Assembly (NCBI RefSeq): GCF_015291645.1
Contig: NZ_CP030055.1
Coordinates: 3,720,001 to 3,784,000, forward strand
Reading direction: 5' to 3'
Source of the DNA: Bradyrhizobium sp. CCBAU 53340
GTDB lineage: Bacteria > Pseudomonadota > Alphaproteobacteria > Rhizobiales > Xanthobacteraceae
DNA: 64,000 nucleotides
Every line of letters starts with the position of its first letter. Positions within the stretch are counted from its first letter, which is position 1. The position numbers and the translations under genes were made by a program. Positions 20,835 through 33,642 of the stretch are shown here, piece by piece. The notes beneath the pieces were generated by a model. It was not told where the DNA came from and ran no database searches. It saw nothing but the letters and a program-made list of their open reading frames with translations.

Positions 20835-20996
20835 GCTGCAACTTTAGGCGGCTCATTCTGGTTGTGTCAATTCGGTCGAACCTCAAGTTCGAAACCGTGC
20901 GAAGATCATGCGGCCGTTCATTGGATTTGAATGGGCTCGAACTTCGCTTCGTGATATGGCCGTCTCGTCGCCAAATACCGCGCGAGTGAGGTCTCG

Positions 20997-21857
20997 ATGC
21001 AACAGCCCACCGGTCACGAGCAAAACGCCGACCAGATCGCCTACTGGAACGGACCGAGCGGTCAGCGCTGGGCCGATCGCCACAGCGCGCAGGAAAGCCT
21101 GCTCGGACCCATTGCCGACGTGCTGATCGACCGTGCCAGGCCGAAGCCAGGCGAGCGCGTTCTCGACGTCGGCTGCGGGTCGGGCGCGACGACCTTTGCA
21201 TTCGCGAAAGCTGTCGCGCCCGACGGCTTTGCGCTCGGCCTCGATGTCTCCGAGCCGATGCTGTCGCAGGCGCGCGCGTCGACGCCGAAGGGGCTGCCGC
21301 TGGATTTCGTGCTGGCGGATGCGACCGTTTACCCGTTTGAGCCGGCCAGTTTCGATCTGCTCGCCTCCCGCTTCGGCGTGATGTTCTTTGCCGATCCGAT
21401 TGCGTCCTTCACCAATCTTCGCCGTGCGCTGAAGCCGACGGGGCGGCTCGCTTTCGTCTGCTGGCGCGAGCCGAAGGAAAATCCGTGGATGATGGCGCCG
21501 CTGATGGCGGTCTACAAACACGTGCCGAAGATGCCGCCGGTCGGGCCGGAGGAGCCGGGCCCGTTTGCGTTCGCCTCGGAAGAACGAGTCACGCGTATCC
21601 TCAAGGGCGCGGGATTCATCGACGTCGCGATGGAGCCGCATAATCTGCCGATGGACATCGCCATTGGCGGCGGGCTCGATGCTGCCGTCGACGGCTCGCT
21701 CCAGATCGGCCCCGCCAGCCGCGCGCTCCAGGGCCATCCGCCGGAGACATACGCTGCGGCCAAGGCATCGATCCGCGAGACGCTCGCGCCGTTCGCGGAG
21801 GGACAGTCGGTGGCGCTGCAAGGAGCGATCTGGATCGTGACGGCGAAGGCGGGGTAG
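20997..21857 (+). CDS. Class I SAM-dependent methyltransferase
   Basis: A 286-residue soluble protein with the Rossmann SAM-binding motif VLDVGCGSGATTFAFA (residues 55-70), acidic post-I residue in GLDVSEPML, motif II/III LADATVYPFEPASFDLLASRFGVMFF and FTNLRRALKPTGRLAFVCW. This is the UbiE/Coq5-like methyltransferase group, but the C-terminal third (from about residue 170) does not identify a substrate. It stands alone between the broken acyltransferase and a palindromic repeat. Confidence 0.85.
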   Translation: MQQPTGHEQNADQIAYWNGPSGQRWADRHSAQESLLGPIADVLIDRARPKPGERVLDVGCGSGATTFAFAKAVAPDGFALGLDVSEPMLSQARASTPKGLPLDFVLADATVYPFEPASFDLLASRFGVMFFADPIASFTNLRRALKPTGRLAFVCWREPKENPWMMAPLMAVYKHVPKMPPVGPEEPGPFAFASEERVTRILKGAGFIDVAMEPHNLPMDIAIGGGLDAAVDGSLQIGPASRALQGHPPETYAAAKASIRETLAPFAEGQSVALQGAIWIVTAKAG

Positions 21858-21876
21858 AGAGCGCTCTATCCGTACC

Positions 21877-21962
21877 CGTCATTGCGAGGAGCGAAGCGAC
21901 GAAGCAATCCAGACTATTTCCGCAGAGGGATTCTGGATTGCTTCGCTTCGCTCGCAATGACG
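21877..21962. repeat. Palindromic intergenic repeat, 'CGTCATTGCGAG' type, copy A
   Basis: Starts CGTCATTGCGAGGAGCGAAG and ends with the near-complement CGCTCGCAATGACG; the inner arms GAAGCAATCCAGA and TCTGGATTGCTTC also pair. A related copy lies at 59819-59896. This is a repeat type common between genes of Bradyrhizobium and Rhodopseudomonas; it can form a long hairpin in RNA. Confidence 0.85.
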
Positions 21963-21984
21963 ACGTAGACGGGTCCGTGCTCCC

Positions 21985-22974
21985 TCACACCACATCATCC
22001 GGCGCCAGCGCGCAGCCATTGTCCGGATGCGTCTCGATCTGGAGCGTGGTGTGGCCGATGCGGAAGGTCGTCTTCAGCATCTGCGCGGTCTCCATCAAGA
22101 ATGCGTCAGCGGTGCCTGATGGCATCACCAGATGACAGGTCAGTGCGGTCTCGGTGGTCGAGATCGGCCAGACATGGAGATCGTGAATCGCCGAGACGCC
22201 CGGGCGTGCCAGCAGGAACGCTCTGATCGCGGCGAGGTCGGTCCCCCTGGGGGCGGCCGCCATCGACATGTCGATGGAGCCGCGGAGCAGGCTGGTCGTG
22301 CTCCAGAGGATGGTGCCGCAGATGACGAGGCTGGTGACGGGATCGAGCCAGAGCCAGCCGGTCCAGGTGATCAGCGCCGCCGAGACGACGACGCCGAGCG
22401 AGACCGCGGCGTCGCCGGCCATGTGCAGATAGGCGCCCTCGATATTGATGTCGTCCTTGCGCCCGCTGGCGAACAGCAGTGCGGTGAAGCCGTTGACGAG
22501 GATGCCGATGCCGGCGACCACCATCACGGTCACGCCCGCGACGGGCTCCGGCTCGCGCAGACGCAGGATCGCCTCCCAGCCGATCGCGCCGGTGGCGACC
22601 AGCAGGAACACCGCATTCGCCAGCGCCGCCAGAATGGTGGAGGCACGAAAGCCATAGGTGAAGCGGCCGCTCGGGGCGCGCTGCGCCGCGATCGAGGCGC
22701 CCCAGGCGACGACCAGGCCGAGCACGTCGGACAGATTGTGGCCGGCATCCGCGAGCAGGGCGGTGGAATTGCCGAGATAGCCATAGACCGCCTCGGCCAC
22801 GACCAGAGCGGTGTTGAGCGCGATGCCGATCGCGAACGCCTTGCCGAAATTGGCGGGCGCGTGGACATGTGCGTGACCATGACCGTGCGAATGGTCGTGA
22901 TCGTGACCATGGCCATGCGCGTGGCCATGGCTATAGTCATGGTGGTGATGACCGTGATGGCTGTGACTGCTCAA
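21985..22974 (-). CDS. Cation diffusion facilitator (CzcD/DmeF-like metal exporter)
   Basis: A 329-residue inner-membrane exporter of Zn, Co, Cd or similar ions driven by proton exchange. The N-terminus is a long His/Asp-rich tail (about 36 residues) that likely buffers metal. Six helices follow, with the metal-site pattern H-N-L-S-D (ADAGHNLSDVLG) in helix 2 and H-M-A-G-D (AYLHMAGDAAV) in helix 5, and a cytoplasmic C-terminal domain. I chose TTG 22974, one base past the czcA stop and directly before the His tail, with GGAGA upstream; ATG 23037 would overlap czcA by about 60 bases. Last gene of the metal-efflux operon. Confidence 0.85.
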   Translation of the reverse strand: MSSHSHHGHHHHDYSHGHAHGHGHDHDHSHGHGHAHVHAPANFGKAFAIGIALNTALVVAEAVYGYLGNSTALLADAGHNLSDVLGLVVAWGASIAAQRAPSGRFTYGFRASTILAALANAVFLLVATGAIGWEAILRLREPEPVAGVTVMVVAGIGILVNGFTALLFASGRKDDINIEGAYLHMAGDAAVSLGVVVSAALITWTGWLWLDPVTSLVICGTILWSTTSLLRGSIDMSMAAAPRGTDLAAIRAFLLARPGVSAIHDLHVWPISTTETALTCHLVMPSGTADAFLMETAQMLKTTFRIGHTTLQIETHPDNGCALAPDDVV

Positions 22975-22975
22975 C

Positions 22976-27154
<4,179 letters not shown>

Positions 27155-27158
<4 letters not shown>

Positions 27159-28429
27159 CGGGCGCTCTCCCGGGCCAGCGAGAAGGGATTGCCGACGAGG
27201 CCTTCGATGGTGGCAACGCCGGCATGGAAATTCTGCAATGCCTCCTGCTCGCGCAGCCGCGCTTGCGTTACGCTGGCCTGGGCGTCGAGCACTTCGAGGA
27301 GGGTGAAGCGCCCCTGGCCGTAGCCTTGCGAGATCGCGTCGGCCGCTTCGGTCGCCTTGGGAATCGCGGTCTCGCGCAACACCGCGAGCTCGCGCAGCGA
27401 ACCCTGCAGGGAGTCGTAGGCGCGGCCGGCGACCACGATCAGCGTGTTGCGGTTGGTCTCGCGCTCGGCCCGGGTCTTGGCGAGGCTCTCCTGGGCCGAG
27501 AGGATGTTGCCCTGGTTCTGGTCGAACACCGGAATCGGCACCGAGACGGAGAGACGGATTGCGTCGTCATTGGTCTCGTTGAAATGACGCCAGCCGGCGG
27601 CGATCCGCACGTCGGGATAAGGCTTGAGCCGCGCCATTAGCAGCTCGGCGTTCCGCTGCGCATAGACCGCGGTCCAGCGCATCAGTTGCGGATTGGCATC
27701 GATGGCGGCGACCACGGACTGGAAGGTCGGCGGCCGTCCCGTGGTGTCGGGCCGGCCGGAGACCTCGCCGAATTTCGCGGCGGGATCGCCCATCAGCACC
27801 GCTAGCTCGCGCCGGGCACTCGCCAGCGTCGCCCTGAAGCGCTCGCGGTCGGCTTTCACCAGCGCCGAGGCGACCTCGGCGCGGCCGGTCTCGGCCGGCG
27901 AGGAGGCGCCGGCTTCGACGCGGCGGTGCAGGAGCGGCGTCAGCCTGTCGATCGCCGCGATCTGCTCGTCGAGGATCTGGATGCGCCGCTGCGCGCCCAG
28001 CACGCTGAGGAAGGCGATCGCGGTCTCCGACAGCACCTCCAGCCTGATCGCCTTGCGCTGGATCGCGGCGACTTCGACGCCGGCTGCGCCGGCCGCGATC
28101 CGCGCCTCGCGCTTGCCGAACAGCTCAAAGGCCTGGCTGATCTGAAGCGTGGTCTCGGCCGATTTGGTGCCGCGATAGACGCCGGAGCCGAACGAATTGT
28201 CCTGCTCATAGGACAGTTCCGGATTGAGCTGGGCGCCGGCCTGGATGCGCTGGCCCGTGGCGATGCCCACATCGCGTTCCGCCGCCGTCAGGCGTGGGCT
28301 CGCGGCGAGCGCGCGCGACAGCGCCGCGCGCATCGTCAGCGTCTGGGCGCGCGCGTGCTGTGTCAGCCAGGGGCTGACGATAACAGCCATCGCGCACGCG
28401 AAGCGCGCGGCAGTCCATTTGAAAGACAT
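27155..28429 (-). CDS. czcC: TolC-family outer-membrane channel of the metal RND pump
   Basis: A 424-residue protein with a signal peptide (FACAMAVIVSPWLTQHARAQ) and two outer-membrane efflux (OEP) repeats rich in long coiled-coil helices; recognisable stretches are LNPELSYEQDNSFGSG and YPDVRIAAGWRHF followed by SVPIPVFDQNQGNI, a pattern shared by CzcC/CnrC proteins. It forms the exit duct for the CzcBA pump. The Shine-Dalgarno is weak. A 61-base gap separates it from the His-rich small gene upstream, and ATGA overlap links it to czcB. Confidence 0.9.
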
Positions 28430-28490
28430 GAGGGTGACCTGTGAACAATAGCGTCAAAGGCGCACGCGGCGCCCGGCTGATCGGTTCAGG

Positions 28491-28910
28491 TCAGTGTTTT
28501 GGGGGCGGGGAGTCGGTATCGGGCGCGATCCCGATCAGCGCGAGCGCGCGATGCGGGATCGGTGCGGTAACGATGTCGGTTGTCCCCTCGGATTGGAGCG
28601 GCTGCGCGACAGCGACTGAGAAGCAGCCGTGGCAGTGATGGCCGCCCAGCGCCTTGTGATCGCCGTGACCATCAGAGTCGAGCACCAAGGCGACCTCCGA
28701 GCCCCCTGAGGGGCTGGTGACGTCGATGTCGTGCGCGCCATGGAGCACGCCTGACAGCAGGTACATAGTTGCCGCCAGCACAGCCACGAGCCCGCGCCAG
28801 TTGCGCACGGACCAAAAGCGATGGGGGCGGCGGATCGCGATCACGAGGTTACCCAGTTCCTGATCTGCCTGCGGTAGCACGGCGGCCGGAACAGTGTCGA
28901 CCCGCAACAT
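28491..28910 (-). CDS. His-rich membrane-anchored protein, first gene of the metal-efflux operon
   Basis: A 139-residue protein if started at ATG 28910 (MLRVDTVPAAVL); the frame stays open to 29027 and the real start may be further in. One hydrophobic segment (WRGLVAVLAATMYLLSGVLHGA) is followed by a periplasmic-looking tail with a dense cluster of metal ligands, DGHGDHKALGGHHCHGCFS. I do not recognise a named family. Position directly before czcCBA, same strand, and the HHCHGC cluster suggest a periplasmic metal sensor or chaperone, but this is inference. Confidence 0.65.
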   Translation of the reverse strand: MLRVDTVPAAVLPQADQELGNLVIAIRRPHRFWSVRNWRGLVAVLAATMYLLSGVLHGAHDIDVTSPSGGSEVALVLDSDGHGDHKALGGHHCHGCFSVAVAQPLQSEGTTDIVTAPIPHRALALIGIAPDTDSPPPKH

Positions 28911-28949
28911 TGTTACGTGTGGGGAACTCGATGTCGCAAGCGCCCAAAC

Positions 28950-28990
28950 GAAAAGGCCCCAGCCGGGGCTGACCGGCTGAGGCCTTTTTT
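28950..28990. terminator. Strong terminator-like hairpin upstream of the metal-efflux operon
   Basis: Plus-strand AGGCCCCAGCCGG (28954-28966), loop GGCTGA, CCGGCTGAGGCCT (28973-28985), 13 pairs with one G-T, followed by TTTTTT to 28990; the minus strand also ends in TTTT. It is about 44 bases before the likely start of the first efflux gene, so on the minus strand it lies in the leader rather than after a gene. Could be a bidirectional terminator or an attenuator. Confidence 0.7.
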
Positions 28991-29125
28991 GCTCACAATC
29001 TTCATCCGTTGGGACTTGCGGAGACAATCAAGCGCGCGATGGTTCGTTCCCGCGCCCTGCAAAATTTAGGAACGTTCTCCGGTCCCCCTCATTAGCGCCC
29101 CGGAGCGTTTGAGGAGGAAGGGACC

Positions 29126-29200
29126 ATGGACGGACTGATCTATCTGATCGGCCTGATCGTCGTGATCATGGCGATCTTGTCGTTCTTCGGCCTGCGCTGA
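29126..29200 (+). CDS. 24-residue membrane peptide
   Basis: A very short gene: ATG at 29126, TGA at 29198-29200, preceded by an excellent ribosome site (GAGGAGGAAGGG). The product is nearly all one helix (LIYLIGLIVVIMAILSFFGL) with a final Arg. I recall near-identical small proteins in rhizobial genomes, and the strong start signal argues that it is real. Only ten bases separate it from the next membrane-protein gene, so they are probably co-transcribed. Function unknown. Confidence 0.7.
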   Translation: MDGLIYLIGLIVVIMAILSFFGLR

Positions 29201-29210
29201 GAGAATTGCT

Positions 29211-30104
29211 ATGGCGATCGAAACTCTGGTGCAGGACAATTTGATGGAAGGCGGCGTCGTCACCGCCGAGGAGCGGCGGAGCATCCAATGGAGCTCCGTC
29301 ATCGCCGGCGCTCTCGCCGCCGGCGCAATGTCATTCATCCTGGTCGGCTTTGGCGTGGCGATCGGTCTCGGTGTCAGCTCGGCTTCGCCGACCTGGCGCG
29401 ATGCATCGGCGGCGCTGGCGCTGTTGTCGGGGCTGTATCTGATCATTCAGGCGATCGTCAGCTTCGGTTTTGGCGGCTACATTGCCGGCCGGACGGCGCG
29501 GCCGGCGCCCACGCTGGCGACGATCGAGGATGACGGTGAACGACGCGACGGGCTGCACGGGTTGACGTCATGGGCGTTGGCCGTGCTGATCGGTGCTGCG
29601 TTGCTGGCAATCATCGCTGCATCGGCGATCGAGCGCTCGCCGACGCGAAGCGCGAACGGCAGCGCGACCTCCGCCGAACCGTTGTTCAGCTACGAGCTCG
29701 ACAAGCTGTTCCGCGCGCCGCGGCGGCCCGTTAACACGGACATGCGGGAAGCCCGTGCCGAAGCCGGACGCATCCTGATGACGTCATCGAGCCATAGCGG
29801 CGTGAACATCGACGATCGCAATTATCTGGTGCAGCAGGTCTCAGCGCTGACGGGACTGGGTGCGCCGGACGCCGAACGGCGCGTCGACGCGTCGATCGCC
29901 GACTCTCATACGGCGATCAGCCGGGCGAGGCGCAATTCGGTGATCGTGGCCTTCTCGGTTGCAGCTGCGGCCCTGATCGGTGCTGCGGTGGCCTGGGCTG
30001 CCGCCGTTGCCGGCGGCCGGCATCGCGATGGCGAGCCGCTACCGAACTGGATGGCGAGCTCCAACCGCTTCCATCGTGGCCGGCGCGCCGTGCCGGTGCC
30101 GTAA
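29211..30104 (+). CDS. Four-helix membrane protein of unknown function
   Basis: A 297-residue protein with hydrophobic segments near residues 28-55, 68-90, 117-138 and 243-266. Helices 1 and 2 are Gly/Ala-rich (VIAGALAAGAMSFILVGFGVAIGLG; SFGFGGYIAGR), a pattern seen in uncharacterised rhizobial proteins often tied to stress operons. The segment between helices 3 and 4 is polar and contains a helical region (DMREARAEAGRILM). The tail is basic. It likely forms an operon with the 24-residue peptide upstream. No enzyme motif visible. Confidence 0.75.
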   Translation: MAIETLVQDNLMEGGVVTAEERRSIQWSSVIAGALAAGAMSFILVGFGVAIGLGVSSASPTWRDASAALALLSGLYLIIQAIVSFGFGGYIAGRTARPAPTLATIEDDGERRDGLHGLTSWALAVLIGAALLAIIAASAIERSPTRSANGSATSAEPLFSYELDKLFRAPRRPVNTDMREARAEAGRILMTSSSHSGVNIDDRNYLVQQVSALTGLGAPDAERRVDASIADSHTAISRARRNSVIVAFSVAAAALIGAAVAWAAAVAGGRHRDGEPLPNWMASSNRFHRGRRAVPVP

Positions 30105-30107
30105 GGG

Positions 30108-30128
30108 GAGAAGGCTTTAAGCCTTCTC
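30108..30128. terminator. Bidirectional hairpin between convergent genes
   Basis: GAGAAGGCTT (30108-30117) and AAGCCTTCTC (30119-30128) form a perfect inverted repeat around one base. It overlaps the pepT stop codon and follows the four-helix protein gene, so it can serve both strands. Confidence 0.6.
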
Positions 30129-31364
30129 TTCCCAGATCATGGCGAGGTGCACGATGGTCTGCACGGCCTTCTCCATGTCCTGCCGGCTGACCCATTCGAG
30201 CCGCGAATGAAACGCGTGCTCACCGGCAAAAATGTTGGGGCAGGGCAGGCCCATGAAGGACAGGCGTGAACCGTCGGTGCCGCCGCGGATCGCGGTGCGC
30301 ATCGGGCGGAGGCCCGCGCGGCGGATCGCTTCGATGGCGTATTCGAGGATGTGCGGGTGACGGTCGATCACCTGCTTCATGTTGCGGTACTGCTCCCGCA
30401 CCTCGAACTTGTAGCTCGAGCGCGGGTACTCCTTCATCACATCCTTGACGATGCTCTCGAGCAGGGCTTCCTTTTCCTTCAGCCCTTCCTCGGTGAAGTC
30501 GCGCACGATGAAGGAGAGCGTCGCCTGTTCCAGCGCGCCTTCGATGCCGACCGGATGCAAGAAACCCTGCTTGCCCGAGGTCGTTTCGGGCGAGCAGCCT
30601 TCCCTCGGCAGGCGCTCGACGATGGCAGCCGCGATCTTGATCGCGTGCTCCATCTTGCCCTTGGCATAGCCGGGATGGGCGCTGACGCCTGAAATGATGA
30701 TGGTGGCGCCGTCGGCCGAGAAGGTCTCGTCCTCGACGCTGCCGGCGGTCTCGCCGTCCATGGTATAGCCGAAATCCGCGCCCAGCTTCTTGATGTCGAC
30801 ATTGTCGACGCCGCGGCCGATCTCCTCGTCCGGCGTGAACAGGATCTTGATGGTGCCGTGCTTCACATCCGGGTTGTTGATGAAGAAATGCGCGGCATCC
30901 ATGATCTCGGCGACGCCGGCCTTGTTGTCGGCGCCTAGCAGCGTGGTGCCGTCGGTGGTGATGATGTCGTTGCCGATCTGGTGCTTCAGCGCGGGATGCT
31001 CGGCGAAGCGGATCACCTGGCTGGGATCACCCGGCAGCGTGATGTCGCCGCCGCGATAGTTCTTCACCACCTGCGGCTTGACGTCCTTGCCGGTAACGTC
31101 GGGCGAGGTGTCCATGTGCGAGCAGAAACAGATCACCGGCAGCTTCTTGTCGGTGTTGGCCGGGATCGTCGCGTAGACATAGCCGTAATCGTCGAGATGG
31201 GCGTCGGCGACGCCCATGGCCTTGAGCTCAGTCACGAGAACGCGGCCGAGATCTTTTTGCTTCTCGGTCGATGGCGAGGCCGGGGAATTCGGATCGGACT
31301 GGGTGTCGATGGTGACGTAGCGCAGGAAGCGCTCGGTCACGGTATGCGCGAAGGTCAGGGACAT
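30117..31364 (-). CDS. pepT: Peptidase T (tripeptide aminopeptidase)
   Basis: A 415-residue cytosolic M20 zinc peptidase that removes the N-terminal residue from tripeptides. Metal-site motifs are all visible: FCSHMDTSPD (His and catalytic Asp), GADNKAGVAEI (bridging Asp), FTPDEEIGRGVD (catalytic Glu pair), DGETAGSVEDETF, and a C-terminal GEHAFHSRLEWV with the last His ligand. Length is normal for PepT. It is transcribed alone on the minus strand, convergent with the four-helix protein gene. Confidence 0.93.
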   Translation of the reverse strand: MSLTFAHTVTERFLRYVTIDTQSDPNSPASPSTEKQKDLGRVLVTELKAMGVADAHLDDYGYVYATIPANTDKKLPVICFCSHMDTSPDVTGKDVKPQVVKNYRGGDITLPGDPSQVIRFAEHPALKHQIGNDIITTDGTTLLGADNKAGVAEIMDAAHFFINNPDVKHGTIKILFTPDEEIGRGVDNVDIKKLGADFGYTMDGETAGSVEDETFSADGATIIISGVSAHPGYAKGKMEHAIKIAAAIVERLPREGCSPETTSGKQGFLHPVGIEGALEQATLSFIVRDFTEEGLKEKEALLESIVKDVMKEYPRSSYKFEVREQYRNMKQVIDRHPHILEYAIEAIRRAGLRPMRTAIRGGTDGSRLSFMGLPCPNIFAGEHAFHSRLEWVSRQDMEKAVQTIVHLAMIWEEKA

Positions 31365-31482
31365 GTTGGATCAAACTGCCGGGGCTTTGGAGAGCAGGGG
31401 CTGGGAAGCAGCCGGTATATCAGAAAGCGGGCGGCGTTGCGGCACCAGGGACGTCGGATCAGGCTTAACCAAGCGTAAGCGC

Positions 31483-31812
31483 TCAAATCGCCTCTTTCAG
31501 CTCCTTGACCGGGCGGAACGCGACCTTCTTGCTGGCCTTGATGTGGATCGCTTCGCCCGTGGCCGGATTGCGGCCGGTGCGGGCGGCGCGCTTGCGGACC
31601 TGGAGGATGCCTAAGCCCACGATACGAACGCGGTCGCCCTTCTTGAGATGCTTGGTGATGAGGTCGACCAGGTCGGTCAGGACCGCTTCGGCATGCTTCT
31701 TGGAGAGATCCTGGCTTTCCGCGATATCGGCGGCGAGGTGCTTGAGCGTGATGGTGGCGGGGGCGGCTGCCTTCTTCGCTGAGTCCTTCTTAGGCGAATC
31801 CTTCTTAGCCAT
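31483..31812 (-). CDS. HU-family nucleoid protein with Lys/Ala-rich N-terminal extension
   Basis: A 109-residue DNA-bending protein. The HU/IHF core begins near residue 20 (ITLKHLAADIAESQDLSKKHAEAVLTDL) and contains the beta-arm signature VGLGILQVRKRAARTGRNPATGE. Unlike classical 90-residue HU it has a basic lead MAKKDSPKKDSAKKAAAPA that probably adds non-specific DNA contacts. ATG 31812 follows GAGGAGG, which decides against the longer frame to 31869. tRNA-Asp lies upstream on the other strand. In related genomes hupB usually follows lon; here it is separated from lon and reversed. Confidence 0.92.
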   Translation of the reverse strand: MAKKDSPKKDSAKKAAAPATITLKHLAADIAESQDLSKKHAEAVLTDLVDLITKHLKKGDRVRIVGLGILQVRKRAARTGRNPATGEAIHIKASKKVAFRPVKELKEAI

Positions 31813-32045
31813 GTCTGGCCTCCTCGATGCTTGCGGGGTCGCGGGAAGAGGGCCCTGGGAACCTTGCAAGTGACGGAAGGCGTAGACGATTCGGGACCGG
31901 ACTGACTACATCGCGCGACCTTGAAGGGTCGGTCCCTGCACGTTGGCGGCGCGAAACGGGACTATTCCGGCTGTCGGCGCCAACGTCCTTGACTTCACAA
32001 TGTCGCGCCTTTAAGTCCCCCCTCGTTCCGCGGACATCGCGTCAC

Positions 32046-32122
<77 letters not shown>

Positions 32123-32261
32123 TTTTTGGCAACATTTTCCTCCCCTTCGCCGCCAACATCACCAACCAGACCACGGGCGTCGTGCGACCTCAGTCGATCG
32201 GATGACGAATTCATTTGTCTTATCAATATCTTGTATGGTGATCTTCAGTCCTGTCGGGAAA

Positions 32262-32286
32262 GCAAAAAAGGCCGCCCGTTGGCGGT
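32262..32286 (-). terminator. Terminator of the 67-residue membrane protein gene
   Basis: Minus-strand CCGCC (32285-32281), loop AACG, GGCGG (32276-32272), then CCTTTTTTGC. About 33 bases past the stop at 32319. Confidence 0.7.
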
Positions 32287-32318
32287 CATTGCATCTCAAA
32301 GCGGACCTTTTTCGGCGA

Positions 32319-32522
32319 TTAGCGAATCTCAGACGCCTCCGAACTCGTGATCGCCATCGGCTTGCCGGCCTTGATGACGTGGGTCGACTGGGCGGTCTGG
32401 CTGTAATCGGCGTTGGTGCGGGCTGCGATCCCGAAGGCGGCCACTGCGATGCCGGCCACCAGCGCCACCACCACGATCTTCAGGTGGGTACCCCGATCAG
32501 CAGAGTGAATTGAGTGGTTCAT
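32319..32522 (-). CDS. Small single-helix membrane protein
   Basis: A 67-residue protein with a polar N-terminus (MNHSIHSADRGTH), one helix (LKIVVVALVAGIAVAAFGIAA) and a short polar tail with HVIKAGKPMAITSS. The start has a strong GGGAGG six bases upstream, and a terminator follows, so it is a real transcription unit. I recall similar short proteins occurring in several copies in Bradyrhizobium genomes; none has a known role to my knowledge. Confidence 0.75.
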   Translation of the reverse strand: MNHSIHSADRGTHLKIVVVALVAGIAVAAFGIAARTNADYSQTAQSTHVIKAGKPMAITSSEASEIR

Positions 32523-32736
32523 CGAAGCCTCCCGACGGGCTTTGGCGCCGTCTGTAGGCTGATGTCTTAAGGAGCATCTGTTTCCGGATCGTTTCGCGGG
32601 TTCCGCAAAATGGTTTCATCTGGCGATTCCGCCGTTTCGCCTTGAGCAGCCTTACCTGCCGCGTAATCGCACAGGCCCAGTCGCTTCGTCATGATCGCTT
32701 CCATCGGCCGCGAACCATCCGGCGAGGAGAAGCACC

Positions 32737-33642
32737 ATGAACCGTCGAACCGTCCTCGAAGCCACCTTACTCGGCACCGCCCTGGCGGCAGCATCGGGCG
32801 CCGGCGCGCCAGCGGCGGCCCAGCCGGTTGTCCGATCGCCCTATGTCGTCGCCAGGGACGGCACGAAGCTGTTCGTGCAGGACTGGGGCAGCGGGAAGCC
32901 TGTGGTGCTGCTGACGGCCTGGACCTTCGATGCCAGCACCTGGGGCAGCCACATTGCGGCCCTCAACGAAAAAGGCTTCCGCTGTCTTGCGCCCGACAGG
33001 CGCGGGCATGGCCGGTCCGAGATGCCGTCCGCGGGCTATGACCTGGATACACTGACCGATGATGTCGCTGCGATCATCGAGGCGCGCGATCTGCGCGACG
33101 TCACGCTGGTCGGCTTCTCGATGGGAACGGTCGAGGCGCTGAACTATCTCGGACGATACGGCTCGGACCGGATCGCAAGGCTGGTGCTGGTCGCACCGAC
33201 GACGCCGTTCCTGGTCAAGACCGAGGACAATCCGGATGCGGTCCCGAAGGCGATGATCGAGACCGACCACGCAGCCATCGCCCGCGATTTCGCCAAATGG
33301 ATCGCGGCGAATGAAGCGCCATTCTTCCTGCCGGAGACACCGGAGATCACGCGGACCTGGATCCGACAGATGATGCTGAGCGTGCCGCTGCCGGTTGCGC
33401 TGGCGTGCCGCAAGACGATCTCCTTCTCCGATCTGCGCGCGTCTGCAGCCAGGGTCGATTGCCCGACGCTGATCCTTCACGGCGACAAGGATGCGAGTGC
33501 GCCGCTGCCATTGACCGGAGCCAAGACCGCAAAGCTGATCAAGGACAGCAAGCTGATCGTCTATGAAGGCGCGCCGCATCCGCTGCCGCTGACGCATGGT
33601 GAGCGGCTGATGGCGGACATGCTCGCATTCATGAGCGTCTAG
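32737..33642 (+). CDS. Exported alpha/beta hydrolase (cofactor-free haloperoxidase-like)
   Basis: A 301-residue protein with an export signal (MNRRTVLEATLLGTALAAASGAGAPAAAQ; the RR pair hints at Tat export but the motif is incomplete). The fold shows the oxyanion HG-like loop replaced by LLTAWTFDAST, strand WDRRGHGRS, nucleophile elbow GFSMGT, acid in LHGDKDASAP and histidine in GAPHPLPLTHG. The arrangement resembles non-haem chloroperoxidases and esterases of this fold. Ribosome site GGCGAGGAG is good. Its stop overlaps that of the convergent MFS gene by four bases. Substrate unknown. Confidence 0.85.
   Translation: MNRRTVLEATLLGTALAAASGAGAPAAAQPVVRSPYVVARDGTKLFVQDWGSGKPVVLLTAWTFDASTWGSHIAALNEKGFRCLAPDRRGHGRSEMPSAGYDLDTLTDDVAAIIEARDLRDVTLVGFSMGTVEALNYLGRYGSDRIARLVLVAPTTPFLVKTEDNPDAVPKAMIETDHAAIARDFAKWIAANEAPFFLPETPEITRTWIRQMMLSVPLPVALACRKTISFSDLRASAARVDCPTLILHGDKDASAPLPLTGAKTAKLIKDSKLIVYEGAPHPLPLTHGERLMADMLAFMSV

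Noticed and set aside
22862..22972. CAT/GGC-rich repetitive DNA that could be taken for a tandem repeat array
   Set aside because: It simply encodes the His-rich N-terminus of the CDF exporter.
29069..29109. Possible EcfG-type promoter (GGAAC ... CGTT) before the 24-residue peptide gene
   Set aside because: GGAAC and CGTT are about 32 bases apart rather than 16-17, so the consensus is not met.
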